Shown here piece by piece: positions 12,301-17,330 of a DNA stretch of 17,631 nt. How positions within the stretch are numbered: position 1 is the stretch's first letter; each line of letters opens with the position of its first letter. A model generated the notes under the pieces. The model saw only the letters and a list, made by a program, of their open reading frames with translations, made no database searches and was not told the DNA's origin. The stretch covers positions 11,407 through 29,037 of the forward strand of contig CAMPET010000039.1 of assembly GCA_946803715.1 (NCBI GenBank), in the 5' to 3' direction. The DNA comes from Beroe ovata. Its lineage: Eukaryota; Ctenophora; Nuda; Beroida; Beroidae. The position numbers and the translations under genes were made by a program.

Positions 12301-13487
12301 TTGGAAGTAATAGTTTCCAAAAGCATAAGTATTTCCAGACAAATTTAAGTAGAGTATTACCAAAGAGATTTCATTGAATCAAAACTCTTGAATTAACTGA
12401 GTGGCATCTCACTCTAAAAAAGAAATGCAAATGCAAATTATTCCCTGCAATGTGAATTACACATTGTGCAACACTGAAACTAACCGAACTTAGACAAAGT
12501 TGGGCTGTGTCTTTGTATCTTTCCAGAGCTGTGTGAGCATGTCCGGCTTCGTCTTCTGATTATTTCAAATATGGCTATAATATTGTGAATTGCTACTGAA
12601 TCGTCTAACTGATGCAGCCTATAACTGATTATTTCGAGCTGTAGCTGTATTGGTTACTACTGTTGACCCATTCATATGCAACAAGAGTCCAACAGCATTC
12701 ATTAGCTATTGTACTAGATGTGTAACAAGAGTCTAACAGCTAGAGTTAAGTTTTAGAGAAACGAATTTACCCAGTATTGCTTGTTCCATAAGAAACTCTA
12801 TGTTATTCATAAGTGATTTGTCTGGTGTTAGGGTCGAAGCTGTTGGAGAAGCATCTGAAATTGGAATGCGTTAGAATCAGACAATATCAAAAGAGCGTGT
12901 TAACTGTTAAGGCCTCAAGACTTGAGGGTACTAAAACTAAATGACATTCGGGGCAAAAAGGGTGTGTAACAGTGTCACTGGTCTGTATCACGACTCAGCC
13001 AAACAAAATGGCAGGGGAATGGTCATTGGTCATGTGACAATAGAAGCTGAGGTTTGGACCTCCTGAAAAAAAGGCTCAGCAATTTGCAACATGGGAAATT
13101 AGAAAATGAAGTGGCATACATCATTTATATTCACACATGACTTACTGTTAACTTTTTTAAGCTGCTCGGCTCGGTCAACGTAGCTCATTATTGTTGGTTG
13201 TAAATGTGCATAACTGAAAAAAATCTTCTGTAAGGAACACTTATCATGAGGGGCAAGTAGTTTGACGTTATTCATAATAAGGTATGGGAGAGTATCAAAA
13301 ATTATGTGGCTAGAATGGCCAGACTAACTTACTTAGGGTCTCCATTTGCAGCATTAAGCAGCACATTCGCAGCCTCTGTGTAGTAGAATATAGCTGATTC
13401 AGTATTCCCCTGCTGATCATATGCTAAAGCTTGTTCAACAAAGGCTTTTCCTTCTTCATACAGTTGCAAAGATGGGCATAGGGACAT
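216..13487 (-). CDS. CAPN7: Calpain-7-like cysteine protease, 5' portion, 14 coding exons
   Basis: Calpain-7 is an intracellular Ca-independent-type calpain whose N-terminal MIT domains bind ESCRT-III proteins (known for the family). Exons (minus): 13487-13333, 13213-13146, 12854-12771, 12555-12485, 11991-11957, 11879-11824, 11714-11521, 2078-2011, 1800-1715, 1535-1418, 1184-1122, 961-889, 737-627, 342-216. All junctions are GT-AG and phases join without a frame break, giving about 436 residues. MIT1 is about residues 1-75, MIT2 about 85-150, a linker follows to about 220, then the protease core. The motif QTVVSDCSF holds the oxyanion Gln (about 297) and catalytic Cys (about 303), six apart as in papain-fold calpains; [27 protein letters not shown] and [10 protein letters not shown] follow. 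Calpain-7 has SDCSF where classical calpains have GDCW. The catalytic His and Asn and the C-terminal domains lie beyond position 1. An in-frame TAG at 13496-13494 supports the start. Intron 7 is 9442 bp and contains antisense genes. Confidence 0.95.
362..603. repeat. 31-base minisatellite in calpain intron 13
   Basis: About eight imperfect copies with a 31-base period (one shortened), consensus TTGAGTCACGTGGACCAAT followed by NGGAGATTGGGAA. Several copies contain a CACGTG or close E-box core, and nearly all contain CCAAT. It fills most of the 343-626 intron. Confidence 0.9.
627..737 (-). CDS. CAPN7: CAPN7 exon 13
   Basis: Acceptor CTGCCAG, donor AAG|GTGAGT, exactly 37 codons in phase 0. Encodes [20 protein letters not shown] through [13 protein letters not shown], a calpain core hallmark. 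Confidence 0.95.
889..961 (-). CDS. CAPN7: CAPN7 exon 12
   Basis: Acceptor TTCACCCAG, donor AAG|GTGAAG. Encodes [20 protein letters not shown] followed by VHRK. Confidence 0.95.
1122..1184 (-). CDS. CAPN7: CAPN7 exon 11, 63-base exon
   Basis: Found by searching for the segment missing between exons 10 and 12. Acceptor CTTTCACAG, donor AG|GTGATT. Encodes [20 protein letters not shown], a near match to the calpain-7 family. Skipping it would stay in frame (both neighbours join in phase 2) but remove 21 residues of the core. Confidence 0.9.
1214..1387. repeat. 11-base minisatellite in calpain intron 10
   Basis: Five clean units of GTGCTACACCA type at 1333-1387, with a degenerate tract of the same motif from 1214. 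Two copies of GTTACAATCCGGG (about 1201 and 1304) flank the older part. Apparent plus-strand reading frames here are by-products of the repeat. Confidence 0.85.
1418..1535 (-). CDS. CAPN7: CAPN7 exon 10, catalytic cysteine
   Basis: Acceptor TTCTACAG, donor AG|GTAGTG. Encodes GWKRISDI and [19 protein letters not shown], with the oxyanion Gln and nucleophile Cys intact. Confidence 0.95.
1576..1650. repeat. GGGCATTCGGGATA tandem repeat in calpain intron 9
   Basis: Four imperfect units of about 16-19 bases around GGGCATTCGGGATA between exons 9 and 10. Confidence 0.8.
1715..1800 (-). CDS. CAPN7: CAPN7 exon 9
   Basis: Acceptor CTCCTCTTAG, donor G|GTAAGC. Encodes [20 protein letters not shown] and DKQKKHFG, the Asp-x-x-Gly-x-Leu segment preceding the catalytic Cys block. 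Confidence 0.9.
2011..2078 (-). CDS. CAPN7: CAPN7 exon 8, entry to protease core
   Basis: Acceptor CATCTGCAG, donor AG|GTAAGG. Encodes [18 protein letters not shown], matching the segment before the calpain-7 protease core. It lies 9.4 kb from exon 7 across the host intron. Confidence 0.9.
2079..3820. other. Start of calpain intron 7; no gene recognised
   Basis: AT-rich sequence between the exon 8 acceptor and gene A. Short frames on both strands overlap and lack family signal. A plus-strand frame at 3211 opens with [15 protein letters not shown], which is signal-peptide-like, but no matching downstream exon was found. A strong hairpin lies at 3461-3495. Confidence 0.6.
3461..3495. repeat. 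35-base perfect inverted repeat
   Basis: Arms of 17 bases beginning ACTACTTGGTATAGTTA are exactly complementary around a single G at 3478. A second partial copy of TAACTATACCAA and a mirrored TATAGTTACTACC follow to about 3527, so this may be the remnant of a small fold-back element. Confidence 0.9.
3821..3887 (+). CDS. Gene A exon 1, signal peptide
   Basis: 22 codons plus one base; a hydrophobic core AVFLLL followed by small residues TIAA before ETDK. Donor A|GTACGT. The upstream ATG at 3815 runs straight into a stop (ATG AGA TGA), so 3821 is the start. Confidence 0.8.
3821..5056 (+). CDS. Gene A: secreted protein, novel domain plus cysteine-rich module
   Basis: Four exons: 3821-3887, 4070-4501, 4760-4900 and a tentative last exon 5001-5056; all introns are phase 1 with GT-AG ends. 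The protein (about 231 residues) starts with a signal peptide, [19 protein letters not shown] domain of about 143 residues that I do not recognise follows; conserved landmarks shared with gene B are LQV.T, FY...G, EEI.YR, a Cys before D.PY, IW....DG, CN, RCTG/WCTG, KD.WK.DIG. Exon 3 gives a six-Cys module spaced C-x10-C-x2-C-x13-C-x2-C-x12-C, typical of TNFR/ephrin-receptor-like repeats. No transmembrane segment is evident, so it is probably secreted. It lies antisense within calpain intron 7 and is a paralogue of gene B (about 40 % identity in the novel domain by hand count). The function is unknown. The C-terminus is the weak part. Confidence 0.75.
4070..4501 (+). CDS. Gene A exon 2, whole novel domain in one exon
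   Basis: Acceptor CCCCAACAG, donor G|GTATAA, 143 full codons in phase 1-1. It starts [17 protein letters not shown] and ends EGYRAKP. The open frame extends upstream into the intron to about 3979, but that part reads as pyrimidine-rich intron. Confidence 0.85.
4637..4759. repeat. Tandem duplications before gene A exon 3, including a decoy splice acceptor
   Basis: A 34-base unit beginning CATATCTCATTGCTCT is repeated in tandem (about 4637-4704). GTAACTCTCT-type units follow at about 4723-4753. The acceptor sequence TGTTACAGTTTGCA occurs twice, with AG at 4716-4717 and 4758-4759, exactly 42 bases apart. Confidence 0.85.
4760..4900 (+). CDS. Gene A exon 3, six-cysteine module
   Basis: Acceptor CTGTTACAG, donor G|GTGAGC. 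Encodes [20 protein letters not shown] through [18 protein letters not shown]. Without splicing the frame would end after ten further codons. Confidence 0.85.
5001..5056 (+). CDS. Gene A tentative terminal exon
   Basis: Acceptor CATTGTAGCAG after a 100-base intron, phase 1, encoding [17 protein letters not shown] and a TAA at 5054-5056. A canonical AATAAA lies 165 bases further on. No homology supports it. Confidence 0.4.
5221..5226 (+). terminator. Candidate polyadenylation signal for gene A
   Basis: AATAAA, 165 bases after the tentative stop of gene A. The downstream sequence is not strongly GT-rich. Confidence 0.45.
5616..6011 (+). CDS. Unassigned open frame of 115 codons from ATG
   Basis: The frame is open for 396 bases, with ATG at 5664 ([19 protein letters not shown]) and TGA ending at 6011, in AT-rich DNA where this length is unusual. 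The product is soluble, Asn-rich, with four Cys, no signal peptide and no motif I recognise. AATAAA at 6198-6203 follows at a reasonable distance. It could be an intronless gene, a terminal exon, a repeat-derived fragment or chance. Confidence 0.3.
   Translation: MSKSIARLSDVFIYLSMTIDKIFQTQTKSDLHITEAMLENELITLSNKYSDNNSHNQPNNYAHVLLISFPSTLPDDSHRCPMLTAQEVQTSVNDMFHDVLNFVTNAQCDQTIRVLLCNLGNIHNSFNQEIP
6012..6853. other. Intergenic stretch inside calpain intron 7
   Basis: No gene recognised. It holds a short tandem duplication of AGGTGCCATATTATAG at 6467-6498. A possible phase-1 exon after TTGCAG at 6576 would encode [16 protein letters not shown] and a stop, but nothing anchors it to gene A. Confidence 0.5.
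6198..6203 (+). terminator. Candidate polyadenylation signal
   Basis: AATAAA 187 bases after the open frame that ends at 6011. Confidence 0.3.
6854..6941 (+). CDS. Gene B exon 1, signal peptide
   Basis: 29 codons plus one base, donor G|GTGAGT. ATG at 6854 follows AGATATTGATTTA; the hydrophobic run spans residues 3-19. Confidence 0.8.
6854..8039 (+). CDS. Gene B: paralogue of gene A, novel domain plus cysteine-rich module
   Basis: Four exons: 6854-6941, 7076-7304, 7466-7686 and 7887-8039, all GT-AG. The protein begins with a strongly hydrophobic signal peptide, [20 protein letters not shown] followed by AVTGQLNQS. Exons 2-3 encode the same unassigned ~145-residue domain as gene A ([53 protein letters not shown]). 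Exon 4 gives a six-Cys module, C-x10-C-x2-C-x14-C-x2-C-x15-C. N-glycosylation sequons NQS and NWT flank the signal cleavage region. An extra phase-2 intron (7305-7465) splits the domain, absent in gene A. The last visible exon ends DCF plus the first base of a Gly codon at a GTGAGC donor; if unspliced, the frame ends EQEDA-stop at 8059. The true 3' end is unresolved. It is antisense within calpain intron 7. Confidence 0.75.
7076..7304 (+). CDS. Gene B exon 2, first half of novel domain
   Basis: Acceptor CATATATCAG, donor AG|GTACTG, phase 1 in and 2 out. Encodes [20 protein letters not shown] to CIDDPYS. Confidence 0.85.
7466..7686 (+). CDS. Gene B exon 3, second half of novel domain
   Basis: Acceptor CATCCTGCAG; donor G|GTCGGG is weak but is the only one giving an open frame into exon 4, and it sits at the same place (KP then G) as the gene A donor. 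The stronger-looking GTAAGG five bases downstream leads to a stop. Confidence 0.8.
7887..8039 (+). CDS. Gene B exon 4, six-cysteine module
   Basis: Acceptor CCCTTACAG, donor G|GTGAGC. Encodes [20 protein letters not shown] through CTPCPDEKW and ending NDCF. Same phase and boundaries as gene A exon 3. Confidence 0.85.
8125..8160. repeat. (CAAT)n simple repeat
   Basis: Runs of TCAATCAATCAATCAACCAA and relatives, 85 bases after the gene B exon 4 donor. Confidence 0.85.
8549..8667 (+). CDS. Candidate orphan exon
   Basis: Acceptor ACTCTACAG, donor ACA|GTGAGT, phase 1 in and 0 out, matching the outgoing phase of gene B exon 4. Encodes [10 protein letters not shown], then [20 protein letters not shown] and RDDVYYMHT. 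Composition is protein-like but I recognise no domain, and no following exon was identified. It could be a downstream exon of gene B or chance. Confidence 0.3.
8668..9496. other. Intergenic stretch inside calpain intron 7
   Basis: AT-rich, no supported gene. A 71-codon plus-strand frame at 9198-9413 has no recognisable features. Confidence 0.5.
9497..11114 (+). CDS. Gene C: predicted secreted mucin-like Ser/Thr-rich protein
   Basis: Exons 9497-9542, 9832-9897, 9995-10015 and 10885-11034, all phase 1-1 with GT-AG ends. Exon 1 encodes a short signal peptide, [15 protein letters not shown]. Exon 2 is Thr/Pro-rich with six Thr in a row, exon 3 is a 21-base micro-exon (DVIMMV), and exon 4 is a 49-codon Ser/Thr tract ([20 protein letters not shown]), as in O-glycosylated stalks. 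Two ends are possible: reading through exon 4 gives a moderately hydrophobic tail [18 protein letters not shown] and stops at 11112-11114, while splicing at 11034 to 11231 gives IKKQDGK and stops at 11254-11256. No folded domain is seen. It may be a separate gene, or these exons may be a stalk belonging to gene B (same phase class), with exon 1 then an alternative start. No AATAAA was found after it. Confidence 0.45.
9832..9897 (+). CDS. Gene C exon 2, Thr/Pro-rich
   Basis: Acceptor TTTTTCACAG, donor G|GTGAGC. Encodes [20 protein letters not shown]; an (ACA) repeat supplies the Thr run. Confidence 0.5.
9995..10015 (+). CDS. Gene C exon 3, 21-base micro-exon
   Basis: Acceptor TTCTTTTCTTGCAG is strong and donor G|GTAAGT is consensus; the seven-codon insert is in phase 1-1 and so could be skipped without changing the frame. 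Confidence 0.45.
10016..10884. other. Gene C intron with repeat remnants
   Basis: No exon is supported. A Thr-rich frame at 10441-10548 resembles the gene C exons in composition but lacks a phase-compatible acceptor and ends in a stop; it may be a decayed exon copy. A CG-rich patch at about 10630-10760, with GGGGCGCGCAACGTGTGCAC, resembles sequence near 16175-16220. Confidence 0.5.
10885..11034 (+). CDS. Gene C exon 4, Ser/Thr-rich tract
   Basis: Acceptor CCTCCTCCAG, donor G|GTAGTG. Encodes [14 protein letters not shown], then about 28 nearly pure Ser/Thr residues, then APLNSA. The repeat of ACCAGT units favours length variation. Confidence 0.55.
11231..11256 (+). CDS. Gene C alternative terminal exon
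   Basis: Strong pyrimidine-rich acceptor ending ACACTTCCAG, phase 1, encoding IKKQDGK and TAG. It would end 265 bases before the calpain exon 7 donor on the other strand. Confidence 0.25.
11521..11714 (-). CDS. CAPN7: CAPN7 exon 7, Ser/Thr/His-rich linker with GQTSH repeats
   Basis: Acceptor TTTCCTCAG, donor GAG|GTAGGA, 64 full codons. The middle holds four to five tandem pentapeptide repeats related to GQTSH, encoded by an imperfect 15-base DNA repeat around GGGACGTCTG. An acidic Ser-rich stretch [10 protein letters not shown] and KLKPAE follow. It bridges MIT2 and the protease core. The end LKPAE joins exon 8's VDILKKSS in phase 0, as expected from the family. Confidence 0.85.
11824..11879 (-). 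CDS. CAPN7: CAPN7 exon 6, end of MIT2
   Basis: Acceptor CGTCCTTCAG, donor G|GTACAG. Encodes [18 protein letters not shown]. Phases 2 in and 1 out match the flanking exons. Confidence 0.8.
11957..11991 (-). CDS. CAPN7: CAPN7 exon 5, 35-base exon, MIT2 helix 3
   Basis: Short exon with acceptor GATTCAG and donor AG|GTGAAA, encoding [11 protein letters not shown] plus two bases of an Arg codon. Together with exon 6 it gives the ALxRAEEL-like helix. Compared with vertebrate calpain-7 the loop before this helix is about ten residues shorter, so a further micro-exon in the 493-base intron (11992-12484) cannot be excluded. Confidence 0.75.
12150..12300. repeat. CG-rich repeat remnant in calpain intron 4
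   Basis: ACGCGCGCGCGC, GATCGATCGATCG and two further GCGCG clusters stand out from AT-rich surroundings, similar in style to the repeats at 16-17 kb. No alignment over a longer span was established. Confidence 0.4.
12485..12555 (-). CDS. CAPN7: CAPN7 exon 4, MIT2 helix 2
   Basis: Acceptor ATAATCAG. Encodes [20 protein letters not shown], corresponding to the second MIT repeat of calpain-7. The donor TCG|GTTAGT is weaker than the others, so the 3' edge is the least certain of the early exons. Confidence 0.8.
12771..12854 (-). CDS. CAPN7: CAPN7 exon 3, inter-MIT spacer and start of MIT2
   Basis: Acceptor CCAATTTCAG, donor G|GTAAAT. Encodes a Ser/Thr/Pro-rich spacer, then [12 protein letters not shown], the first MIT2 helix. 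Phases 1 in and 1 out fit. Confidence 0.85.
13146..13213 (-). CDS. CAPN7: CAPN7 exon 2, MIT1 helix 3
   Basis: Acceptor TTTTTTTCAG, donor A|GTAAGT. Encodes [20 protein letters not shown], ending in the Y..RAE..K helix typical of MIT domains. Phases 2 in and 1 out match the neighbours. Confidence 0.9.
13333..13487 (-). CDS. CAPN7: CAPN7 exon 1, start codon and MIT1 helices 1-2
   Basis: Encodes residues 1-51 plus two bases, beginning [13 protein letters not shown] and including [20 protein letters not shown], a typical MIT helix pair (A..Y..A pattern). The donor is AA|GTAAGT. A TAG three codons before the ATG closes the frame, although that TAG could also serve as a splice acceptor for a 5' UTR exon. 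Confidence 0.9.
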
Positions 13488-14266
13488 AACAGCCTAATGA
13501 GGCACACATATCCAATCAATCCAACTTGAAAATCCATTCAATATTTTATCAAACTCATTACCCAATAGGGCAATAGTCTGGTCTGTTTGGAACTCTACAG
13601 TGTTACAAGGTTACTTTAGTGTAATATGGAATGATGCCATGATAATGGTAATGATATGTCAATACAAGCTGAGTGTTTTACGAGTAAGACCTTGTCTTCA
13701 ACGCCAAACAAGCCAGCAAGGGTTTGCCAGTTTTATCTGGGTATCTGGGTATCTGGGTATCTTATCTAGGTATCATATATCAGTTGGCGTGTTTTTAGAA
13801 AGACGTATCCTCTATCTCAAAGATAAATTGTTTTATTTTGAGAAATATACACCTCAGCGGTATGAGCTACTTGATACTTATTCTCACTCTCAAGAGATAA
13901 TGAGACCGACCACAGCACAGATTGGATGTGAAATCTCAAGATGGGTAATCCAGATAATACTGGCCAATCAGCAGCCACGAGGGCACAGATGAAGGATCAT
14001 GAAAATCATAAGCAATATACTTTATATTCGTTTTGAGCCTGTCAGACTGCAAGTCTAAGGCTTGACATGCATTATTTTCTCTGATAAGGTTGACAGTATG
14101 TGTGTATAGTGTATATCTCCTGTGGGTCATGTGGTATATCACATGACCTAGGTGAGTTGTTAGATCACCTGGCGCTTCAGTGCTGGAAAATAAGCTCATT
14201 AACTTTATGCACTGGTTTGAAACACAAGTTAAAACCATGTGGCTTAATCTAGCTGGTAAGTAACTG
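13488..14266. other. Region upstream of the calpain start; no gene recognised
   Basis: This should contain the calpain promoter and 5' UTR, but I see no convincing TATA or initiator. A plus-strand open frame (13600-13992) has no family signal and overlaps a simple repeat. Confidence 0.5.
13734..13773. repeat. TATCTGGG tandem repeat
   Basis: Three consecutive TATCTGGG units followed by diverged TATCTTATCTAGG. Confidence 0.8.
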
Positions 14267-14730
14267 TACACTCAGTTTTTTCTATAAGAAACTCTCTATA
14301 AGAAACTGAGCCTAGGATTTCTGAAAATTTAAGAAACTTAGCCTAGGATCCAGGAAAAATTAAGAAACTCCGTTGATTTACAATTAAGAAACTAAGAAAC
14401 TTTGAGCCCAAAATCCTCAAATTTGTGTACAGAATCCTAGTACAACAATAATTCTATCAACAGAAAACTTCTGGCTCCGGGGGGCTGCGCCCCCAGACCC
14501 CGCCCCTTCACTTTTATCCGTATACCACACATCTGCCACTTCTGATCGGCATTTCGAGAACACCGATGGTATGGACTACTAAATTTAGTACAACCATGTA
14601 AGTTACGATAATTGCTATAGGATACAGAAATAAGAAACTGTTAAGAAACTTGTAGGCTCAAAATCGCGGAAAAATAAGAAACCTCTAGCCTAGGATTTTG
14701 ATAAGTTTCTTATAAAAAAAACTGAGTGTA
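14267..14730. mobile_element. Mariner-type MITE with TA duplication
   Basis: The left end reads TACACTCAGTTTTTTCTATA then AGAAAC; the right end is its reverse complement with one mismatch over 26 bases. The outermost TA on each side fits a TA target-site duplication, as in Tc1/mariner-derived elements. The ~460-base interior has no coding capacity, contains many TAAGAAACT and AGCCTAGGAT motifs near both ends, and a central GC-rich hairpin GGGGGC-TGC-GCCCCC at 14480-14494. Confidence 0.85.
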
Positions 14731-14739
14731 TGCAACTTA

Positions 14740-15010
14740 GAACTCACTGTGCCCAATTCTACTGAGCAAATACTCACTTAATATTGCTAGCACTTACTGT
14801 GACTCCTTCTACTGAGCATAATATACTCACTGTATATCACTAGCACTCACTTTGCTCCCTTCTACTGAGCTTTTACTCACTGTATATCACTAACACTCAC
14901 TATGCCCCATTCTACCAAGGGTATACTAACTGTATAGCACTCACTGTACTTCCTTCTACCGAGCGTATACTCACTGTATACAGCTTAGTGCTAACTGTAC
15001 TCATTTTGGG
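14740..15010. repeat. Degenerate minisatellite, 44-55 base units
   Basis: Five to six units of the form CACTCACTGTGCCCCTTCTA then CTGAGC, a TACTCACTGTATATCACTAG core and a variable joint. The units share TACTCACTGTATA and CCTTCTACTGAGC. It abuts the MITE; TIR-like CACTCA motifs recur in every unit. Confidence 0.85.
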
Positions 15011-15472
15011 AAACATAATGTATATAGCACTTTACACTGAGTATCCTCTCTACGTAGAATATAATGTCAGTATCTGACTCAAAATTGCCGAGAGGTTAAA
15101 AGGAAACTGGATACAATACAGTGAATAACAGGCCACATACCACCCAATCAAAGCAGAAGGCAGCCTGAAGGGCAAATGAACACCAGTCTTTGAACATCCT
15201 TGATCAAAATGTTCAATCCACCAGAGATGGCTCTAAATTGTATCTCTTTGTCCCATTCAGACCTATTTCTCAGAAGGGGGTTTTTGTGTGATTAAGTGAT
15301 GTTGCCCTTATGAGAAGGGGTTTGAGCCTAATTACCGATGATTAAAGAAGGAGGAGGGGGTAAAAAAAGCTAAAATCTTGTCAATGTAATTTGTGAATAT
15401 TCCCTTATATATATCTGGAGCAGTTTGACCTGGGTCCCAGCAATGACAAGGGGTGCTCATGGCTTACAGAAC
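15011..15472. other. Unassigned intergenic sequence
   Basis: No gene, repeat or RNA that I can support. Confidence 0.5.
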
Positions 15473-15505
15473 AAAGGTAAAATAGCATTTGCCTTATGAT
15501 AATAG
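15473..15505. repeat. Direct repeat segment, copy 1
   Basis: The AAAGGTAAAATAGCATTTGC... segment of 33 bases is identical to 16698-16730. Confidence 0.9.
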
Positions 15506-15807
15506 ATAATAGACATTAAACTTATCAACACTACTTATTACAATCAAATTTGAGAAGCGAGGGCCACTCTTTGTGAAGATCCTGAAGAAAAGACTATAAT
15601 GTTTTGAAACTGTCAGTGGATTTGTGGTGTAAAAGTGTGTGGGTTTGTTGTAGGATTTTACCCTACCGTCGGTGCGCGCGATTTTCAATCCGCCAGGGAT
15701 GAAATCCCGCCAGCAAGGGTAGGGTGAAATCCTACAAGTGGGTTCGATTCAATTGACTTTGTACCACTGTCTACAATATTCAATCATCGGAAGCAGATGA
15801 TAGACAT
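15505..15807. repeat. ~290-base insertion flanked by 12-base direct repeats
   Basis: Present in copy 1 of the duplicated repeat but absent from copy 2 (16730/16731). It is bounded by GATAATAGACAT (15505-15516) and GATGATAGACAT (15796-15807), and contains the fold-back 15648-15737. Confidence 0.6.
15648..15737. repeat. Fold-back of TTGTAGGATTTYACCCTACC
   Basis: The 20-base sequence at 15648-15667 is inverted at 15718-15737 with one mismatch, around a CG-containing spacer. Confidence 0.85.
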
Positions 15808-16067
15808 GCTATTATTAATAACTTTTAAAAATGAGGGAAATGCCAGACGTGGTGCGCGGCGTTCCCTATCAGAAAAACAGTCATAACTCTTGATTTAGAG
15901 CTTCAATTGCAACAATTTTTACACCATTGTTATCAGCAAAACTAGAGCTTTATAATGATGTATAATATGATGCGGATAAGTGAAAAAAGTTATCGCTGAT
16001 TTTCAATACGCGCGGCGCAAAAAATGTACCTCTTAATTTTGGAGGTAGATTCTGACCATTTTCGGTT
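15808..16067. repeat. Dispersed repeat, copy 1 (~260 bases)
   Basis: Aligns closely to 16731-16997: AATAACTTTTAAAAA, GCGCGGCGTTCCCTATCAGA, CTCTTGATTTAGAGCTT, AGCAAAACTAGAGCTTTA and GACCATTTTCGGTT all match in order. No coding potential. Confidence 0.85.
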
Positions 16068-16068
16068 T

Positions 16069-16150
16069 AGACCCTGTCTGAGAATAAGTATGCGCCGCGC
16101 GCGCGCAAAACGAAATTCTCGGAAGGGTCTATCTTCGATCGACAACGGAC
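16069..16150. repeat. CG-rich hairpin module, copy 1
   Basis: AGACCCTGTCTGAGAAT is followed by a GCGC run and AACGAAATTCTCGGAAGGGT, forming an imperfect inverted repeat. Full copy also at 17120-17204; partial copies at 16260-16293 and 17072-17119. Confidence 0.8.
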
Positions 16151-16730
16151 GAACATGGACTCAGTTATTAAGTAAGGGGCGCGGCCGGCGCGCAACGGTA
16201 CGTGTACACACTTCACATTGTCTGGCGATGCTAACCGCTGATACAGATGCATCATGCAAGCCGCGCGCGCGCAAAACGAAATTCTCGACAGGACAGGCAA
16301 AGAAACTAAAGAGCCTTGCATCGCCAGACAATTACAAAATATTGTAGGATTTCACCCTACCCTTGCTGGCGGGATTTTATCCCTGGCAAGGGTAGGGGGA
16401 AATTTAGCAGGTGACGCGCATTACGCGCCGCGGCTCAATTACACCTACTCTGTGTGCTTTTTACGCACGGCTTGCGCAAAATACAAAGGGTCTTCTTGAG
16501 GGAGACGGAGGACGCTCAACAAAACTCGAATGGCTGTCAGGAAGTAACTCAATAATATTAGTCAATAGCGAATGGCTCCAACATTCTGCAGTTTCCGTGT
16601 AGATCATTTTCTAGTGGGACACTCTACTCACTAACGATTTGATAGACAAGAAAATACGTGAATTGGATTAGAATAATGATTTTAGATCACTATACANAAA
16701 GGTAAAATAGCATTTGCCTTATGATAATAG

Positions 16731-16997
16731 GCATATTTTTAATAACTTTTAAAAAGGAGGGAAATGCCAGACGCGGTGCGCGGCGTTCCCTATCAGAAAA
16801 AACAGTAATAACTCTTGATTTAGAGCTTTAATTGCAACAATTTTTACACCATTGCTATCAGCAAAACTAGAGCTTTACAATGATGTATAACATGCTGTGG
16901 ATGAGTGGAAAAAGTTATTATATCGCTGATTTTCAATACGCGCGGCGCAAAAAATCTACCTCCAAATTTTGGAGGTAGATTTTGACCATTTTCGGTT
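16731..16997. repeat. Dispersed repeat, copy 2 (~265 bases)
   Basis: Second copy of 15808-16067. It includes a 33-base inverted repeat at 16951-16983 (AAAATCTACCTCCAAA arms, perfect) which is broken in copy 1. The segment is preceded by the 33-base direct repeat 16698-16730, which itself follows an undetermined base. Confidence 0.85.
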
Positions 16998-17119
16998 CCC
17001 ATATACACCATAGACCGTGTCGGACGATGCCAGACCACTGATGCAAGCCGCGAAGCGGCCCATGCGTGCGTCAGCGCGCAACGAAATTCTCGACAGGGTC
17101 TATCATCGATCGACAACAT

Positions 17120-17204
17120 AGACCCTCATGTCTGAGAATAAATCTGCGCCGCGCGCGCGCAAAACGAAATTCTCGACAAGGTCTATCATCGAACGACAAC
17201 GGAC
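17120..17204. repeat. CG-rich hairpin module, copy 2
   Basis: Matches 16069-16150 including CTGAGAATAA, GCGCCGCGCGCGCGCAAAAC and CGACAACGGAC. The intervening 16389-16680 and 16998-17071 contain no gene I can support. Confidence 0.8.
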
Positions 17205-17330
17205 AGCCATGGACTGAGGACTATGGCGGATCAGGAGGCTCACCTGGAATTTTATCTCTGAAAAATGGAATTTGACCCTTCTGCTCCAGTGCTCCGCACG
17301 TGGATCACAGGGCTCATCTTAGGTGAGCCT

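Larger units (their letters stand above)
15691..16388. repeat. Inverted repeat pair of about 47 bases
   Basis: 15691-15737 and 16342-16388 are reverse complements with few mismatches (CCAGCAAGGGTAGGGTGAAA on one side, its complement on the other). Either two opposed insertions of one family or the termini of a ~700-base element. The region between has no coding potential. Confidence 0.7.

Noticed and set aside
13600-13992. 130-codon plus-strand frame
   Set aside because: No homology, no splice or start context, and it overlaps the TATCTGGG repeat.
16024-16602. Several overlapping frames rich in Arg and Ala
   Set aside because: They arise from GCGC-rich repeat DNA that has no stops by composition; they differ between repeat copies.
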